From Saprospiraceae bacterium (GTDB lineage: Bacteria > Bacteroidota > Bacteroidia > Chitinophagales > Saprospiraceae), in NCBI GenBank assembly GCA_020629615.1, contig JAHDCZ010000012.1:6219-51118 (forward strand): a DNA stretch of 44,900 nt. The letters are read 5' to 3'. A program made the translations under genes and the position numbers. Shown here one piece after another: positions 17,839-25,849 of the stretch; position 1 is the first letter of the stretch, and the number at the start of each line of letters is the position of its first letter. The notes beneath the pieces are model-generated. The model saw only the letters and a list, made by a program, of their open reading frames with translations, was not told the DNA's origin and did not search any database.

Positions 17839-19276
17839 ACTGGATACACACATTTTTGGGTTCGGTAAAAAATCTTAATACTTCTTGACCTCCTTCACGA
17901 CCAACTCCAGAAGCCTTTACTCCACCAAAAGGTGTTCTTAAATCGCGCAACAGCCAACAGTTAATCCAAACAATTCCAGCTTCGATTTTATCAGCCATGC
18001 GATGTGCTCGACTTAGGTCAGACGTCCATACAGATGATGCCAAACCATAGATTGTACTATTTGCCATTCGTAATGCCTCTTCCTCTGTATCAAAAGGAGT
18101 AATCGTTACCACTGGTCCAAATATCTCTTCTTGATTGGTTCGGCATTGATAATCCAAACCTTCGATGATCGTCGGCTTAATATAGAATCCATCCTCGCAT
18201 CTACCTCCCAATTTTACTCGTTCTCCTCCTGCCAATACAGTTCCTCCTTCATCCTTAGCGAGTTGAATGTATGACAAAACTTTATTCATATGAGCTTCCG
18301 AAACTACGGCGCCCATTTTGGAAGATTTATCCATCGGATCTCCTACAGCTAGAGCATTCGTTTTTTCAACGAAGTCATTTTTGAAGCGATCGTATATCGA
18401 TCTCTCAACAAATATTCGAGAACCACATAGGCAAATCTGTCCCTGATTGGCAAAAGACGAATGCATTGTAGTTTTCAACATTTTATCATAGTCACAATCT
18501 GCAAAAATGATGTTTGGATTTTTACCGCCGAGTTCTAATGAAGTCTTTTTGAACATCGGGCTCGCAATAGATGCAATTTTAGCGCCGGTGGTTGTACCAC
18601 CTGTAAAAGAAATTGCCTTAATTTCAGGATGCGAAACAATTGCATTGCCCGCAGTACCACCTAGACCATGCACAATATTCAACACTCCTGGTGGAAGTCC
18701 GGTTTCTATACAAATCTTAGAAAATAAATAGGCGGTTACTGGGGTCACCTCTGAAGGTTTGGCGACCACGGTATTTCCAGTCGCCAATGCGGGTGCAATT
18801 TTCCATGTAAACAAATACAAAGGTAAATTCCACGGTGAAATACATCCTACAACACCGATCGGTTTCCTCGTCGTATAATTTATAATTGAATCACTTGTCC
18901 GATGAGATTCTGATGCAAATTGCGTAATGGCCTGTGCAAAAAAACGAAGATTCGATTCTGCTCTAGGGATATCTACTCGCTTCGCTAAACTTAGTGGCTT
19001 CCCATTATCCTGACATTCGGCGAAAGCCAAATCATCCATCTGCTCTTTGATTAAATCTGCTATCTTAGTTAAAATCCGTGAACGCTCATCTAGAGAAGTA
19101 TTCGACCAAAGTGGAAAAGCCTTTTTTGCGGCATCAAGTGCCAATAAGACATCTTCTTCTTGAGAATCTGGAATTTCAGAGAACACTTTTCCAGTCGATG
19201 GATCGACATTATCAAAATGCTTCCCGTTTGTAGGGCCTCTTAACTCTCCATTTATGTAATTCTGAAGTCTAAGCAT
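17831..19276 (-). CDS. 2-aminomuconic semialdehyde dehydrogenase (aldehyde dehydrogenase family)
   Basis: 481 residues, typical NAD-dependent aldehyde dehydrogenase. Oxidises 2-aminomuconic semialdehyde to 2-aminomuconate. Visible residues: N150 in SPWNLP, the NAD-binding FTGGTTTG at 224-231, the general base E248 in LELGGKNPN, and the catalytic C282 in NQGQICLCGSRI. The CWLLRDLRTPFGG segment near the C-terminus carries the arginine-rich signature seen in aminomuconic and related hydroxymuconic semialdehyde dehydrogenases. The start overlaps the dioxygenase stop by 8 bases (ATGCTTAG), and its own stop overlaps the ACMSD start by 8, so translation is probably coupled. Substrate assignment rests on this signature and the operon. 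Confidence 0.93.
   Translation of the reverse strand: MLRLQNYINGELRGPTNGKHFDNVDPSTGKVFSEIPDSQEEDVLLALDAAKKAFPLWSNTSLDERSRILTKIADLIKEQMDDLAFAECQDNGKPLSLAKRVDIPRAESNLRFFAQAITQFASESHRTSDSIINYTTRKPIGVVGCISPWNLPLYLFTWKIAPALATGNTVVAKPSEVTPVTAYLFSKICIETGLPPGVLNIVHGLGGTAGNAIVSHPEIKAISFTGGTTTGAKIASIASPMFKKTSLELGGKNPNIIFADCDYDKMLKTTMHSSFANQGQICLCGSRIFVERSIYDRFKNDFVEKTNALAVGDPMDKSSKMGAVVSEAHMNKVLSYIQLAKDEGGTVLAGGERVKLGGRCEDGFYIKPTIIEGLDYQCRTNQEEIFGPVVTITPFDTEEEALRMANSTIYGLASSVWTSDLSRAHRMADKIEAGIVWINCWLLRDLRTPFGGVKASGVGREGGQEVLRFFTEPKNVCIQYG
19013..19028. repeat. Dispersed short repeat copy inside the dehydrogenase gene
   Basis: ACATTCGGCGAAAGCC here is identical over 16 bases to the intergenic copy at 33381-33396. 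On the coding strand it specifies Ala-Phe-Ala-Glu, with the same codons as the copy inside the M28 peptidase gene. It may be chance within a coding region, but it matches the intergenic word exactly. Confidence 0.5.
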
Positions 19277-20384
19277 TTTTCTTTTTGGTTGAAAAATGAA
19301 AATTCAATTGTTCCTTCAATTCTTTGGGTAATTCAGGCAATTCAGAACGTGGTATCAAAAAGGTAGAAATGTTATGAAGGTCTTTAAATATCTGATGCTC
19401 TGAAGCCGTCTTGCTCAAATATTCATGTCCAGAAGATCCTCCTGTCCCTACTTTCTTACCGAGCATTCTTAATACCATTTGAGCATGACGATATCGCCAA
19501 GTGGTTAAAAACTCATCTACCTCTACGAGTTTGTTCAATAATTGAAAGGGTTGCTGAAAAATCGGCTCATCTCGATACAAATTAATCAATAAGGCGGCTA
19601 CAGTTGCCTTGTATGACATCCTTGCATTTCCTGCTGATACCAATTCGTTATACATATTCTCATCAAAAATATACCCAAAATAAGAGTCCGTATCACCCAA
19701 CATTGTCAAGCGCATTTGCTTGTATTTCTCACTTAAAATTTCTGTACTTTTAATCGCGGCTTGTTCTTTATTCAGCATGTTACGCACCGCTTTTTTGTAA
19801 TGTTCGAGAAAATCAAAGTCTTTAAATTCTAGGAATGGCGTCCGTTCCAACCATGCTTCAACTTGTTGCAAAAGAGACATTCCTTCTTCTAATTCTTTGA
19901 GACGTGCTTGTTTTTTTTCATCAAACACAGCGTGATAAGGCGTATTATGATAAGTATGTCGTTGTTCGTTTTTAAGTCCCAGCATCACTTCAATTTCTCT
20001 AAATTGAAAACTTTGAAAACCAGAGGCAGGAAACAAATAATTTCTAAAATCAAGAAAGTCCAATGGCGTCATCGTTTCAAGCACGGCAATTTGTTGAATG
20101 GTCAGTTTTATAATCTCAACAATACGGTCTAGTCGATTGACGCAAGTAATGCTTTCTTCGGCGGAAAGATAACCGTCATCAAACATTTCATTAATTGATT
20201 CAATTTCATGAATGACTTGTTTGAACCATAATTCGTACACTTGGTGTGTAATGATAAAAAGCATTTCTTCGTGGGCCACTTTGCCTTCTACTTCAACACT
20301 TCTCAATTTTTGCGCGTCCAGAATCTTATCAACTTGTAGATACTCGTTGTAATGAATGGACGAATATTTTAGGTCGTTGCTCAT
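19269..20384 (-). CDS. kynA: Tryptophan 2,3-dioxygenase
   Basis: 371 residues. Heme enzyme that opens the indole ring of L-tryptophan to N-formylkynurenine, the first step of the pathway. Family landmarks: distal histidine H47 in ITHQVYELWFKQ, the RNYLFPASGFQSFQFRE substrate loop, and proximal heme histidine H300 in WRYRHAQMVLRMLG. The diagnostic GTGGSSGHEYL follows at 313-323. It is longer than classical bacterial enzymes of about 285 residues, in line with the Bacteroidota type carrying an inserted helical segment. It starts 3 bases after the RidA-type deaminase gene and overlaps the next gene by 8 bases. Confidence 0.95.
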   Translation of the reverse strand: MSNDLKYSSIHYNEYLQVDKILDAQKLRSVEVEGKVAHEEMLFIITHQVYELWFKQVIHEIESINEMFDDGYLSAEESITCVNRLDRIVEIIKLTIQQIAVLETMTPLDFLDFRNYLFPASGFQSFQFREIEVMLGLKNEQRHTYHNTPYHAVFDEKKQARLKELEEGMSLLQQVEAWLERTPFLEFKDFDFLEHYKKAVRNMLNKEQAAIKSTEILSEKYKQMRLTMLGDTDSYFGYIFDENMYNELVSAGNARMSYKATVAALLINLYRDEPIFQQPFQLLNKLVEVDEFLTTWRYRHAQMVLRMLGKKVGTGGSSGHEYLSKTASEHQIFKDLHNISTFLIPRSELPELPKELKEQLNFHFSTKKKNA

Positions 20385-20387
20385 CGT

Positions 20388-20807
20388 CTATTTTTGTGGC
20401 ACGTATGCCATTGCTTTAATCTCTATTAATAAATGTGGGTGAGGCAATTGATGCACTGCTACGGTTGTTCGTGTAGGACCATTGTGATCAAAATAGCTTC
20501 CATAGACCTCGTTATAACCACCAAAATCATTCATATTAACCAAAAAAGAGGTCACATCAACAACATCGTTCAAAGATGATCCGACAGATTTCAAAATATC
20601 ATCAATATTGTCCAGCACCGCTTTGGTTTGTAATCGAATGTCTAAATTGGTGGTTCCCATTTCGTCCACTTCAACACCAGCAAAACTATTATCCGCTTTT
20701 CGGCTACTGGTTCCAGAAACAAAGATGAAATCACCTACTCGCTTTACGTGAGGATATTTTCCACGAGGAGTCGCTTTGCCTTCAATTAATTTAGATTCGA
20801 TTGTCAT
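20388..20807 (-). CDS. RidA-family protein, probable 2-aminomuconate deaminase
   Basis: 139 residues of the RidA/YjgF trimeric fold. The conserved C-terminal block [20 protein letters not shown] carries the substrate-carboxylate arginine R113 and the final acidic strand typical of enamine/imine deaminases. The block resembles bacterial 2-aminomuconate deaminases more than housekeeping RidA. The position as first gene of a kynurenine operon containing ACMSD and the semialdehyde dehydrogenase supports hydrolysis of 2-aminomuconate to 4-oxalocrotonate with ammonia release. A general RidA role, detoxifying reactive enamines, is the alternative. The operon promoter should lie upstream of 20807; no clear TAnnTTTG element was seen. 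Confidence 0.85.
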   Translation of the reverse strand: MTIESKLIEGKATPRGKYPHVKRVGDFIFVSGTSSRKADNSFAGVEVDEMGTTNLDIRLQTKAVLDNIDDILKSVGSSLNDVVDVTSFLVNMNDFGGYNEVYGSYFDHNGPTRTTVAVHQLPHPHLLIEIKAMAYVPQK

Positions 20808-20945
20808 AATCTGAGTTTCAAATTTGACGGAATTTACAACAAAAGGATATGGATTTAAAATGGAATTTGTAGTAATAGAGAGAAATAGAAATCAATATTC
20901 AAGAAATGAGTAGTTTATTCTATTCAGTTTTGGGATTTCTTTATT

Positions 20946-20958
20946 GGCTTTCGCCGAA
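20946..20958. repeat. Dispersed short repeat copy (GGCTTTCGCCGAA)
   Basis: Exact 13-base copy in the gap upstream of the kynurenine operon. The match extends to 15 bases (through ATG) with the reverse complements of the copies at 19013-19028 and 33381-33396. Confidence 0.6.
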
Positions 20959-21021
20959 TGGAAAAAATAAGCTAGACATGTTTATCTGATAACCATTCTT
21001 CGATTTTCATGAGCTTAAAAA

Positions 21022-21053
21022 AATAGGGCTCTTAACTTTTTAAGAGCCCTATT
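21022..21053 (-). terminator. Rho-independent terminator
   Basis: A perfect 13-bp stem (21022-21034 with 21041-21053, core AGGGCTCTTA) encloses a 6-base loop. On the minus strand a T run follows (A run just left of 21022). It would end transcription from the pseudouridine synthase unit, although it is about 215 bases past that stop codon. Confidence 0.8.
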
Positions 21054-21268
21054 GTAATGCTGATCAAATACAAATTAAAAACAAGCTATTTTTAATGTTG
21101 TACCCTTAAGACTGTTCTGTTACATCGTAGGTTAACATTAAAAAATGATTTAGGACATGTTTAACGAGTGTCTTAAAATGTGTTAATATGAAGTAGAGAT
21201 TTTTAGAAACGAGAGTTCGGCATATTACTTTCGGAGCGCTCTATTGAATTGTCCCGAAATCTCAATTC

Positions 21269-21955
21269 TTAATTTCCCTTAATCTTCAAGCTATCCCACA
21301 ACCCATTGTGATTTGGCAAAGGGGCTGTATAAACTTCTTTTTTCTTGGTGACAGGATGTTGGACTTCCATAGAATAGGCAAATAAATCAATGGATCGATC
21401 GCGATTTGATCTTCGGGCGCCATATTTTACATCTCCTTTTATCGGAAGGTGTATATTGGACAATTGGGCTCGAATCTGATGAAATCTCCCTGAATTAAGT
21501 TGAATATCCAGGACAGAATAGTTGTCAAATTTGTGAAACAGTTGATAATCTAATGAACACTCTTTACCGTCAGGATCATTTGCTGTTGTTATGAATGATT
21601 TCTTTGCTTTTGAATTTTTCTTAATGAATCCTTTTAAAGTGGCACTTTCTGGTTCGGGAACGCCTTTTACAATGGCAAAATATCGTTTAGTGAGCCGACC
21701 ATCTTTTAAGCTATTACTAAAATATTCAAGGGCTGTTTTTTTATGAGCCATCAAAACTAATCCTCCGACTGGACGATCAAGGCGATTCATTAAATGAACA
21801 GGATGTTTGAAATAGATTTCTGCTAATTCTTGAAGGGACTTCACTCCTGTTTTATCCTTCTGGACGGGAATACCAAAGGGCTTATTAATAATACTGAATT
21901 GATTATTCTTGGAAATGATCCAGTCAGAGAATTGGGTTTTGTTGGTCAAATTCAT
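21269..21955 (-). CDS. RluA-family RNA pseudouridine synthase
   Basis: 228 residues, the short form without an S4 domain. Isomerises uridine to pseudouridine in rRNA or tRNA; the exact target is not deducible. The catalytic aspartate D60 sits in MNRLDRPVGGLVLMA, the family motif. The later LNSGRFHQIRAQLSNIHLPIKGDVKYG block matches the RluA substrate-binding region. The start codon overlaps by one base the stop of a small membrane-protein gene (TAATG), so the two are probably translationally coupled. A terminator lies 215 bases downstream. Confidence 0.92.
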   Translation of the reverse strand: MNLTNKTQFSDWIISKNNQFSIINKPFGIPVQKDKTGVKSLQELAEIYFKHPVHLMNRLDRPVGGLVLMAHKKTALEYFSNSLKDGRLTKRYFAIVKGVPEPESATLKGFIKKNSKAKKSFITTANDPDGKECSLDYQLFHKFDNYSVLDIQLNSGRFHQIRAQLSNIHLPIKGDVKYGARRSNRDRSIDLFAYSMEVQHPVTKKKEVYTAPLPNHNGLWDSLKIKGN

Positions 21956-22095
21956 TAATCTATTTCTTCATATTCGGTATATCCAACATTTTCATCGATT
22001 TCTTTTTCATCATCTCTACTGTTAGCTAAGGCTGGCTTGGACACCAAACGAAACAATAAATAACCAAGTATTAGAATTGAAAGAATTTTAAACAT
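21955..22095 (-). CDS. 46-residue small membrane protein, DUF4834-like tail
   Basis: Small gene: ATG at 22093-22095, stop TAA at 21955-21957. The N-terminus (MFKILSILILGYLLFRLVSK) is a single membrane segment. The rest is polar and very acidic, ending NVGYTEYEEID. The combination of an N-terminal membrane helix and a final YEEID-like tail resembles the small DUF4834 proteins of Bacteroidota; the similarity is from memory and the protein is shorter than usual. Its stop overlaps the start codon of the pseudouridine synthase gene (TAATG), which supports translation of both. Function is unknown. Confidence 0.68.
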   Translation of the reverse strand: MFKILSILILGYLLFRLVSKPALANSRDDEKEIDENVGYTEYEEID

Positions 22096-22118
22096 TTCGA
22101 GAAATCGCAAAATTTATA

Positions 22119-22286
22119 ATGAACAAAACTACATTAAAATCCATCAAAAACTGTGATTTAGACGAATCTGCATTAAAGTACGAGCAATTTCGTATTTTGG
22201 GCGATATAAATATTGGGGTTTCTTCTGAATCCCCCGAAATCACTAATATCTTTGACATCGAACTAATGGCATCGAAATACATATAA
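22119..22286 (+). CDS. Hypothetical 55-residue ORF (doubtful)
   Basis: ATG at 22119, stop TAA at 22284-22286. It encodes a mixed-charge peptide beginning MNKTTLKSIKNCDLDES, with no recognisable domain or signal peptide. It lies between the divergent small membrane-protein gene and the DUF2723 gene. The opposite strand is also open over 22088-22282 and overlaps the start of the 46-residue gene. At most one of the two is real; the plus-strand one does not overlap a supported gene and is slightly favoured. Confidence 0.3.
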   Translation: MNKTTLKSIKNCDLDESALKYEQFRILGDINIGVSSESPEITNIFDIELMASKYI

Positions 22287-22290
22287 TTGT

Positions 22291-22298
22291 TAACTTTG
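22291..22298 (+). promoter_or_regulatory. Candidate Bacteroidota -7 element (TAACTTTG)
   Basis: Perfect match to the TAnnTTTG element used by the Bacteroidota primary sigma factor, 42 bases ahead of the DUF2723 start. No clear TTG at the expected -33 position was seen, so support is partial. Confidence 0.45.
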
Positions 22299-22340
22299 TG
22301 CCCTTGGATTAATCCTTTATAATTTAAACTTTATCCTTCT

Positions 22341-25300
22341 ATGAATTCCTTCAAAAGAGCCTCAAATCTTACAGGAATAGCTGTTTTCATAATGAGCTTT
22401 ATTGTCTACTTTCTAACAGTCGAACGAACAGGAAGTTTGTGGGATTGTGGTGAGTTCATTCTTGGAGCGTACAAACTACAAGTTGTACACCCACCTGGTG
22501 CCTCTATATTTGTATTAATCGGAAGAATGTTCACTTGGGTTGCTGAATTAATCAGTGATAACCCCTCTGATATTGCTTTTAGTATCAACCTAATGTCAGG
22601 AATGTTTTCTGCAATGATGGCTGGACTTGTGGCTTCGATGACGATGATTTTTGGTAAAATCATCTTGGTTGGAAGAAATGGTGAGACCAATAAAAATGAA
22701 AACATCCTTTTGAGTGGAACCGGTTTAGTAGGAGGATTGACGGCGGCTTTTTGTACTTCTATATGGTTTTCTGCCGTAGAAGGCGAAGTGTATTCAATGT
22801 CTACTTTCTTTACAGCACTCACGATGTGGGCAGCAGTAAAATGGTATAGTCTGCCAAATGAAAGAACTCATGATCGATGGTTGGTATTTGCTGCGTATTC
22901 TGGAGGACTCTCGATAGGTGTTCACCTTTTAAGCATTTTGACATTTCCAGCAATTGCGCTTTTATACTATTTCAAGAAATACGAAAAACCGACTATAAAA
23001 GGTGCATTTTTTAGCATGTTTCTTGGAGCAATTGGAATCATCTTTGTCATGAAAGTGGTCATCGTTGGAATTCCGACCATATGGAAAAACATGGAAATGC
23101 TAATGGTAAATGGTATGGGAATGCCATTTCATTATGGTGTGATACCGACCGTGCTCTTAATCGGTGCTTTGATATTTTTCCTACTAAGATATTGTCATCA
23201 AAAAGGACTTCATAGTTTACAATTATTGACCATGTCAGCTTTAATGACGGTTATTGCTTTTTCAACTTTAGGTGTAATTGTTATTCGTGCCAATGCCGAT
23301 ACACCAGTAAACATGAATGTACCGAGTGATGCTACTCGTTTAATCCCTTATCTTAATCGTGAACAGTATGGAGAAAGACCATTGTTGTTTGGACCTCATT
23401 ATGAAGGTCAACCGAGTGGATTAGATAAAGAAGAACGATATGGAATTTTAGGAGATCGATACGAAATTGTCGACGACAAGTTTGACTACATTTATAAAAG
23501 TTCAGACAAAATTTTATTCCCACGTATTGGACATTCAGATTCGGGAAGACCAGCCCTGCATAATCAATGGAGAAAATACTTGAATAATGGTGAAACTCCA
23601 AAAGGAAAACCAGGTCAACTATACAACCTCGGATTTATGTGGAATTATCAAGTGAAGTGGATGTACTTCCGATATTTTATGTGGAATTTTACCGGTCGTC
23701 AAAATGGAAAACAAGGATATCATCCTTGGGATAAATCCAAAGGTCACTGGGTATCTGGAATCAAGTTTATTGATGATATGCGTTTGTATAATAGTGATTT
23801 ATTTCCTGAATATTTAGAATCTGACGCGCATAACAAATACTATTTTATTCCTTTTTTACTGGGATTGTTAGGACTGTTCTTTCATTGGTTTAGAACGGAT
23901 AAAGAGTTTGGTGTTTTGCTTATTTTATTTCTCATTACTGGTTTAGGTATCATCATATATTCTAATCAACCTCCTAATGAACCGCGAGAAAGAGATTACG
24001 TGCTGGCCGGTTCCTTCTTTACTTTTAGTATTTGGGTAGGACTAGGAGTTCTTGCATTATATAGCTTGTTAAAGGAAAAATTAAATATGTCTGGAATAGC
24101 TCCTGTCGCGGGCTCGATTGCTATCGGAGTTGTTGCACCTGCACTTATGTTGTTTCAAAATTTTGACGACCACGATAGAAGTTCGCACACCGCTGCCAGA
24201 GATTATGCTGCAAACTTTTTGGAAAGTTGTGCTCCCAACGCTTTGATATTCACTTATGGGGATAATGACACCTATCCTCTGTGGTATGCTCAAGAGGTCG
24301 AAGGTATTCGTTTAGATGTAAGAGTTATTAATCTTTCCTTAATCACTGTGGACTGGTATATTGATAAAATGAGGAGAGCACTAAACGAATCTGCTCCCAT
24401 CAAAGTATCCATCTCTTCGGAAGCATATCGAGGACGGAATAGAAATCAGATGTTCTTTATTAATCGCGATACTAAGAAGGATCAAACTATCAATATATAT
24501 GACGAATTAAAATTCATTGGGAGCCCAAAGTCCAAATATCAAGATCAATTTATTAGTAGAACAAGAAAGCTTGTCTTACCTATCGATAAGGAAAGAATAT
24601 TTAAGAATGGAATTTTGCCCGTTAAGGATACCGCTAATATTGTTCCGGCAATCAACATCAATTTTGGTAATGATGCTTACATTACAAAAGACCAGCTGGC
24701 TATTATGGATATTATAGCAAACAATATATATGATCGGCCAATCTATTTCGCCATCACTAGCAACCCAGAAAAACTTCTTGGGCTTCAAGATTACATGCAA
24801 ATGGAAGGATTGGGATTGCGTGTTGTACCCGTAAAATCTTCAAGTGATCGAACGCTCTACATCTATGGTAGTGGACGTGTTGATGCTGAAACAGTATACG
24901 ACAACGTCATGACTAAGTGGAAATGGGGTAATTTTGACAAGGAAGACACCTATGTCAATACAAGTTATGGAGCAGAAGTTCAAGCAATGAAAATGGTTAT
25001 GCTAAGAGCTTCTGCTGATTTTGCGGAACGAGGAGAATTTGAAAAAGCTGCGAACATGGCGGAAAAATATTTTGAAGCATTTCCAAATTTCAATTTCCCT
25101 TATGATTCTAGCATTTTCCCTTTTATCAATATTTTAATCAAGTCTAATAGAATGGATTCTGCGAAGAAACATTTAAGATTATTTTCAGAAGTAACTGCTC
25201 AAAAACTGGCATTCTATGACAGTTTGGAAGAAGATGCGTTTAATAGTTTTAAAGATGACTTTGGTTATTCTATGAGAGGTGCTGATGATGCATTACGTAG

Positions 25301-25391
25301 TTTAGATAAGATTAAAGATCCCTCTTTTAGTGCGGAGATTGAAAAATTATTGGGAGATTACGATATTCAAAAAATGCAAAGAAATAACTAA
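22341..25391 (+). CDS. DUF2723 (TMEM260-like) multi-pass membrane protein, probable protein O-mannosyltransferase-like enzyme
   Basis: 1016 residues. The N-terminal part has the family landmarks: LWDCGEFILGAYKLQVVHPPGA near 33-54 with conserved acidic and VHPPGA residues, then about eight to ten membrane helices. A second hydrophobic block of helices (FLLGLLGLFFHWF, VLAGSFFTFSIWVGLGVL) contains the conserved NQPPNEPRERDYV loop near 545. The C-terminal 400 residues are soluble, with ALIFTYGDNDTYPLWYAQEVEG near 640 and helical TPR-like repeats near the end. The family is related to eukaryotic TMEM260 O-mannosyltransferase; in Bacteroidota it probably modifies exported proteins, which is inference. 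rpiB follows after one base. Confidence 0.9.
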   Translation: MNSFKRASNLTGIAVFIMSFIVYFLTVERTGSLWDCGEFILGAYKLQVVHPPGASIFVLIGRMFTWVAELISDNPSDIAFSINLMSGMFSAMMAGLVASMTMIFGKIILVGRNGETNKNENILLSGTGLVGGLTAAFCTSIWFSAVEGEVYSMSTFFTALTMWAAVKWYSLPNERTHDRWLVFAAYSGGLSIGVHLLSILTFPAIALLYYFKKYEKPTIKGAFFSMFLGAIGIIFVMKVVIVGIPTIWKNMEMLMVNGMGMPFHYGVIPTVLLIGALIFFLLRYCHQKGLHSLQLLTMSALMTVIAFSTLGVIVIRANADTPVNMNVPSDATRLIPYLNREQYGERPLLFGPHYEGQPSGLDKEERYGILGDRYEIVDDKFDYIYKSSDKILFPRIGHSDSGRPALHNQWRKYLNNGETPKGKPGQLYNLGFMWNYQVKWMYFRYFMWNFTGRQNGKQGYHPWDKSKGHWVSGIKFIDDMRLYNSDLFPEYLESDAHNKYYFIPFLLGLLGLFFHWFRTDKEFGVLLILFLITGLGIIIYSNQPPNEPRERDYVLAGSFFTFSIWVGLGVLALYSLLKEKLNMSGIAPVAGSIAIGVVAPALMLFQNFDDHDRSSHTAARDYAANFLESCAPNALIFTYGDNDTYPLWYAQEVEGIRLDVRVINLSLITVDWYIDKMRRALNESAPIKVSISSEAYRGRNRNQMFFINRDTKKDQTINIYDELKFIGSPKSKYQDQFISRTRKLVLPIDKERIFKNGILPVKDTANIVPAININFGNDAYITKDQLAIMDIIANNIYDRPIYFAITSNPEKLLGLQDYMQMEGLGLRVVPVKSSSDRTLYIYGSGRVDAETVYDNVMTKWKWGNFDKEDTYVNTSYGAEVQAMKMVMLRASADFAERGEFEKAANMAEKYFEAFPNFNFPYDSSIFPFINILIKSNRMDSAKKHLRLFSEVTAQKLAFYDSLEEDAFNSFKDDFGYSMRGADDALRSLDKIKDPSFSAEIEKLLGDYDIQKMQRNN

Positions 25392-25392
25392 A

Positions 25393-25824
25393 ATGAATAT
25401 ATCCATAGGTTGCGATCATGCTGGCTTTGAATACAAAAAAAAGATAATAGCATACCTTAGTAAAAAAGGTTATGACATTACTGACTACGGAACAGATTCT
25501 TCTGAATCGGTTGACTATCCAGATTTTGTACATCCTGTTGCCAAAAAAGTTTCTAGCGGACGATCAAAATTTGGAATTGTAATCTGTGGGAGTGCCAATG
25601 GTGTTGCAATGACTGCGAATAAACATAAAAAGATAAGAGCAGCGATTTGTTGGACCCCCGAAATAGCCAAATTAGCAAGGCAACATAACAATGCTAATGT
25701 GTTGGCAATACCCGCTCGATTCATTGATATGAAAACAACTAATCTGATTATCAGAAAATTTCTTTCCACTGATTTTGAAGGAGGTCGTCATAAGAGAAGA
25801 GTTAATAAAATTTCAAAGTGCTAA
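25393..25824 (+). CDS. rpiB: Ribose-5-phosphate isomerase B (RpiB/LacAB family)
   Basis: 143 residues from the ATG at 25393. The open frame continues upstream but only inside the DUF2723 gene. Interconverts ribose 5-phosphate and ribulose 5-phosphate in the pentose phosphate pathway. Family residues visible: GCDHAG at 6-11, the catalytic cysteine C65 in CGSANGVAMTANK, H98 in ARQHNNANVL and the C-terminal FEGGRHKRRV phosphate-binding arginines. It starts one base after the upstream stop and is followed 25 bases later by the M28 peptidase gene, so the three are likely one transcript. Confidence 0.94.
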   Translation: MNISIGCDHAGFEYKKKIIAYLSKKGYDITDYGTDSSESVDYPDFVHPVAKKVSSGRSKFGIVICGSANGVAMTANKHKKIRAAICWTPEIAKLARQHNNANVLAIPARFIDMKTTNLIIRKFLSTDFEGGRHKRRVNKISKC

Positions 25825-25849
25825 TTATTTTTAGTTGAAAAAATCAAAC

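Larger units (their letters stand above)
20808..21268. other. 461-base intergenic region
   Basis: The region lies between the start of the kynurenine operon and the stop of the pseudouridine synthase gene. It contains one copy of GGCTTTCGCCGAA (20946-20958) and the terminator at 21022-21053. The 215 bases from 21054 to 21268 are AT-rich, and I saw no convincing gene, tRNA or conserved RNA there. Confidence 0.6.

Noticed and set aside
14215-20807. AraC gene as the proven regulator of the kynurenine operon
   Set aside because: It is adjacent only at the 3' end of the operon and convergent. No shared operator was seen near 20807, so the link is not supported beyond proximity.
21054-21268. Possible tRNA or small RNA after the pseudouridine synthase gene
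   Set aside because: No cloverleaf, conserved TTCRA loop or stable long structure could be found by eye; the stretch is AT-rich and unstructured.
22088-22282. Minus-strand 64-codon ORF
   Set aside because: It overlaps the start of the better supported 46-residue gene in another frame, and its product shows no recognisable feature.
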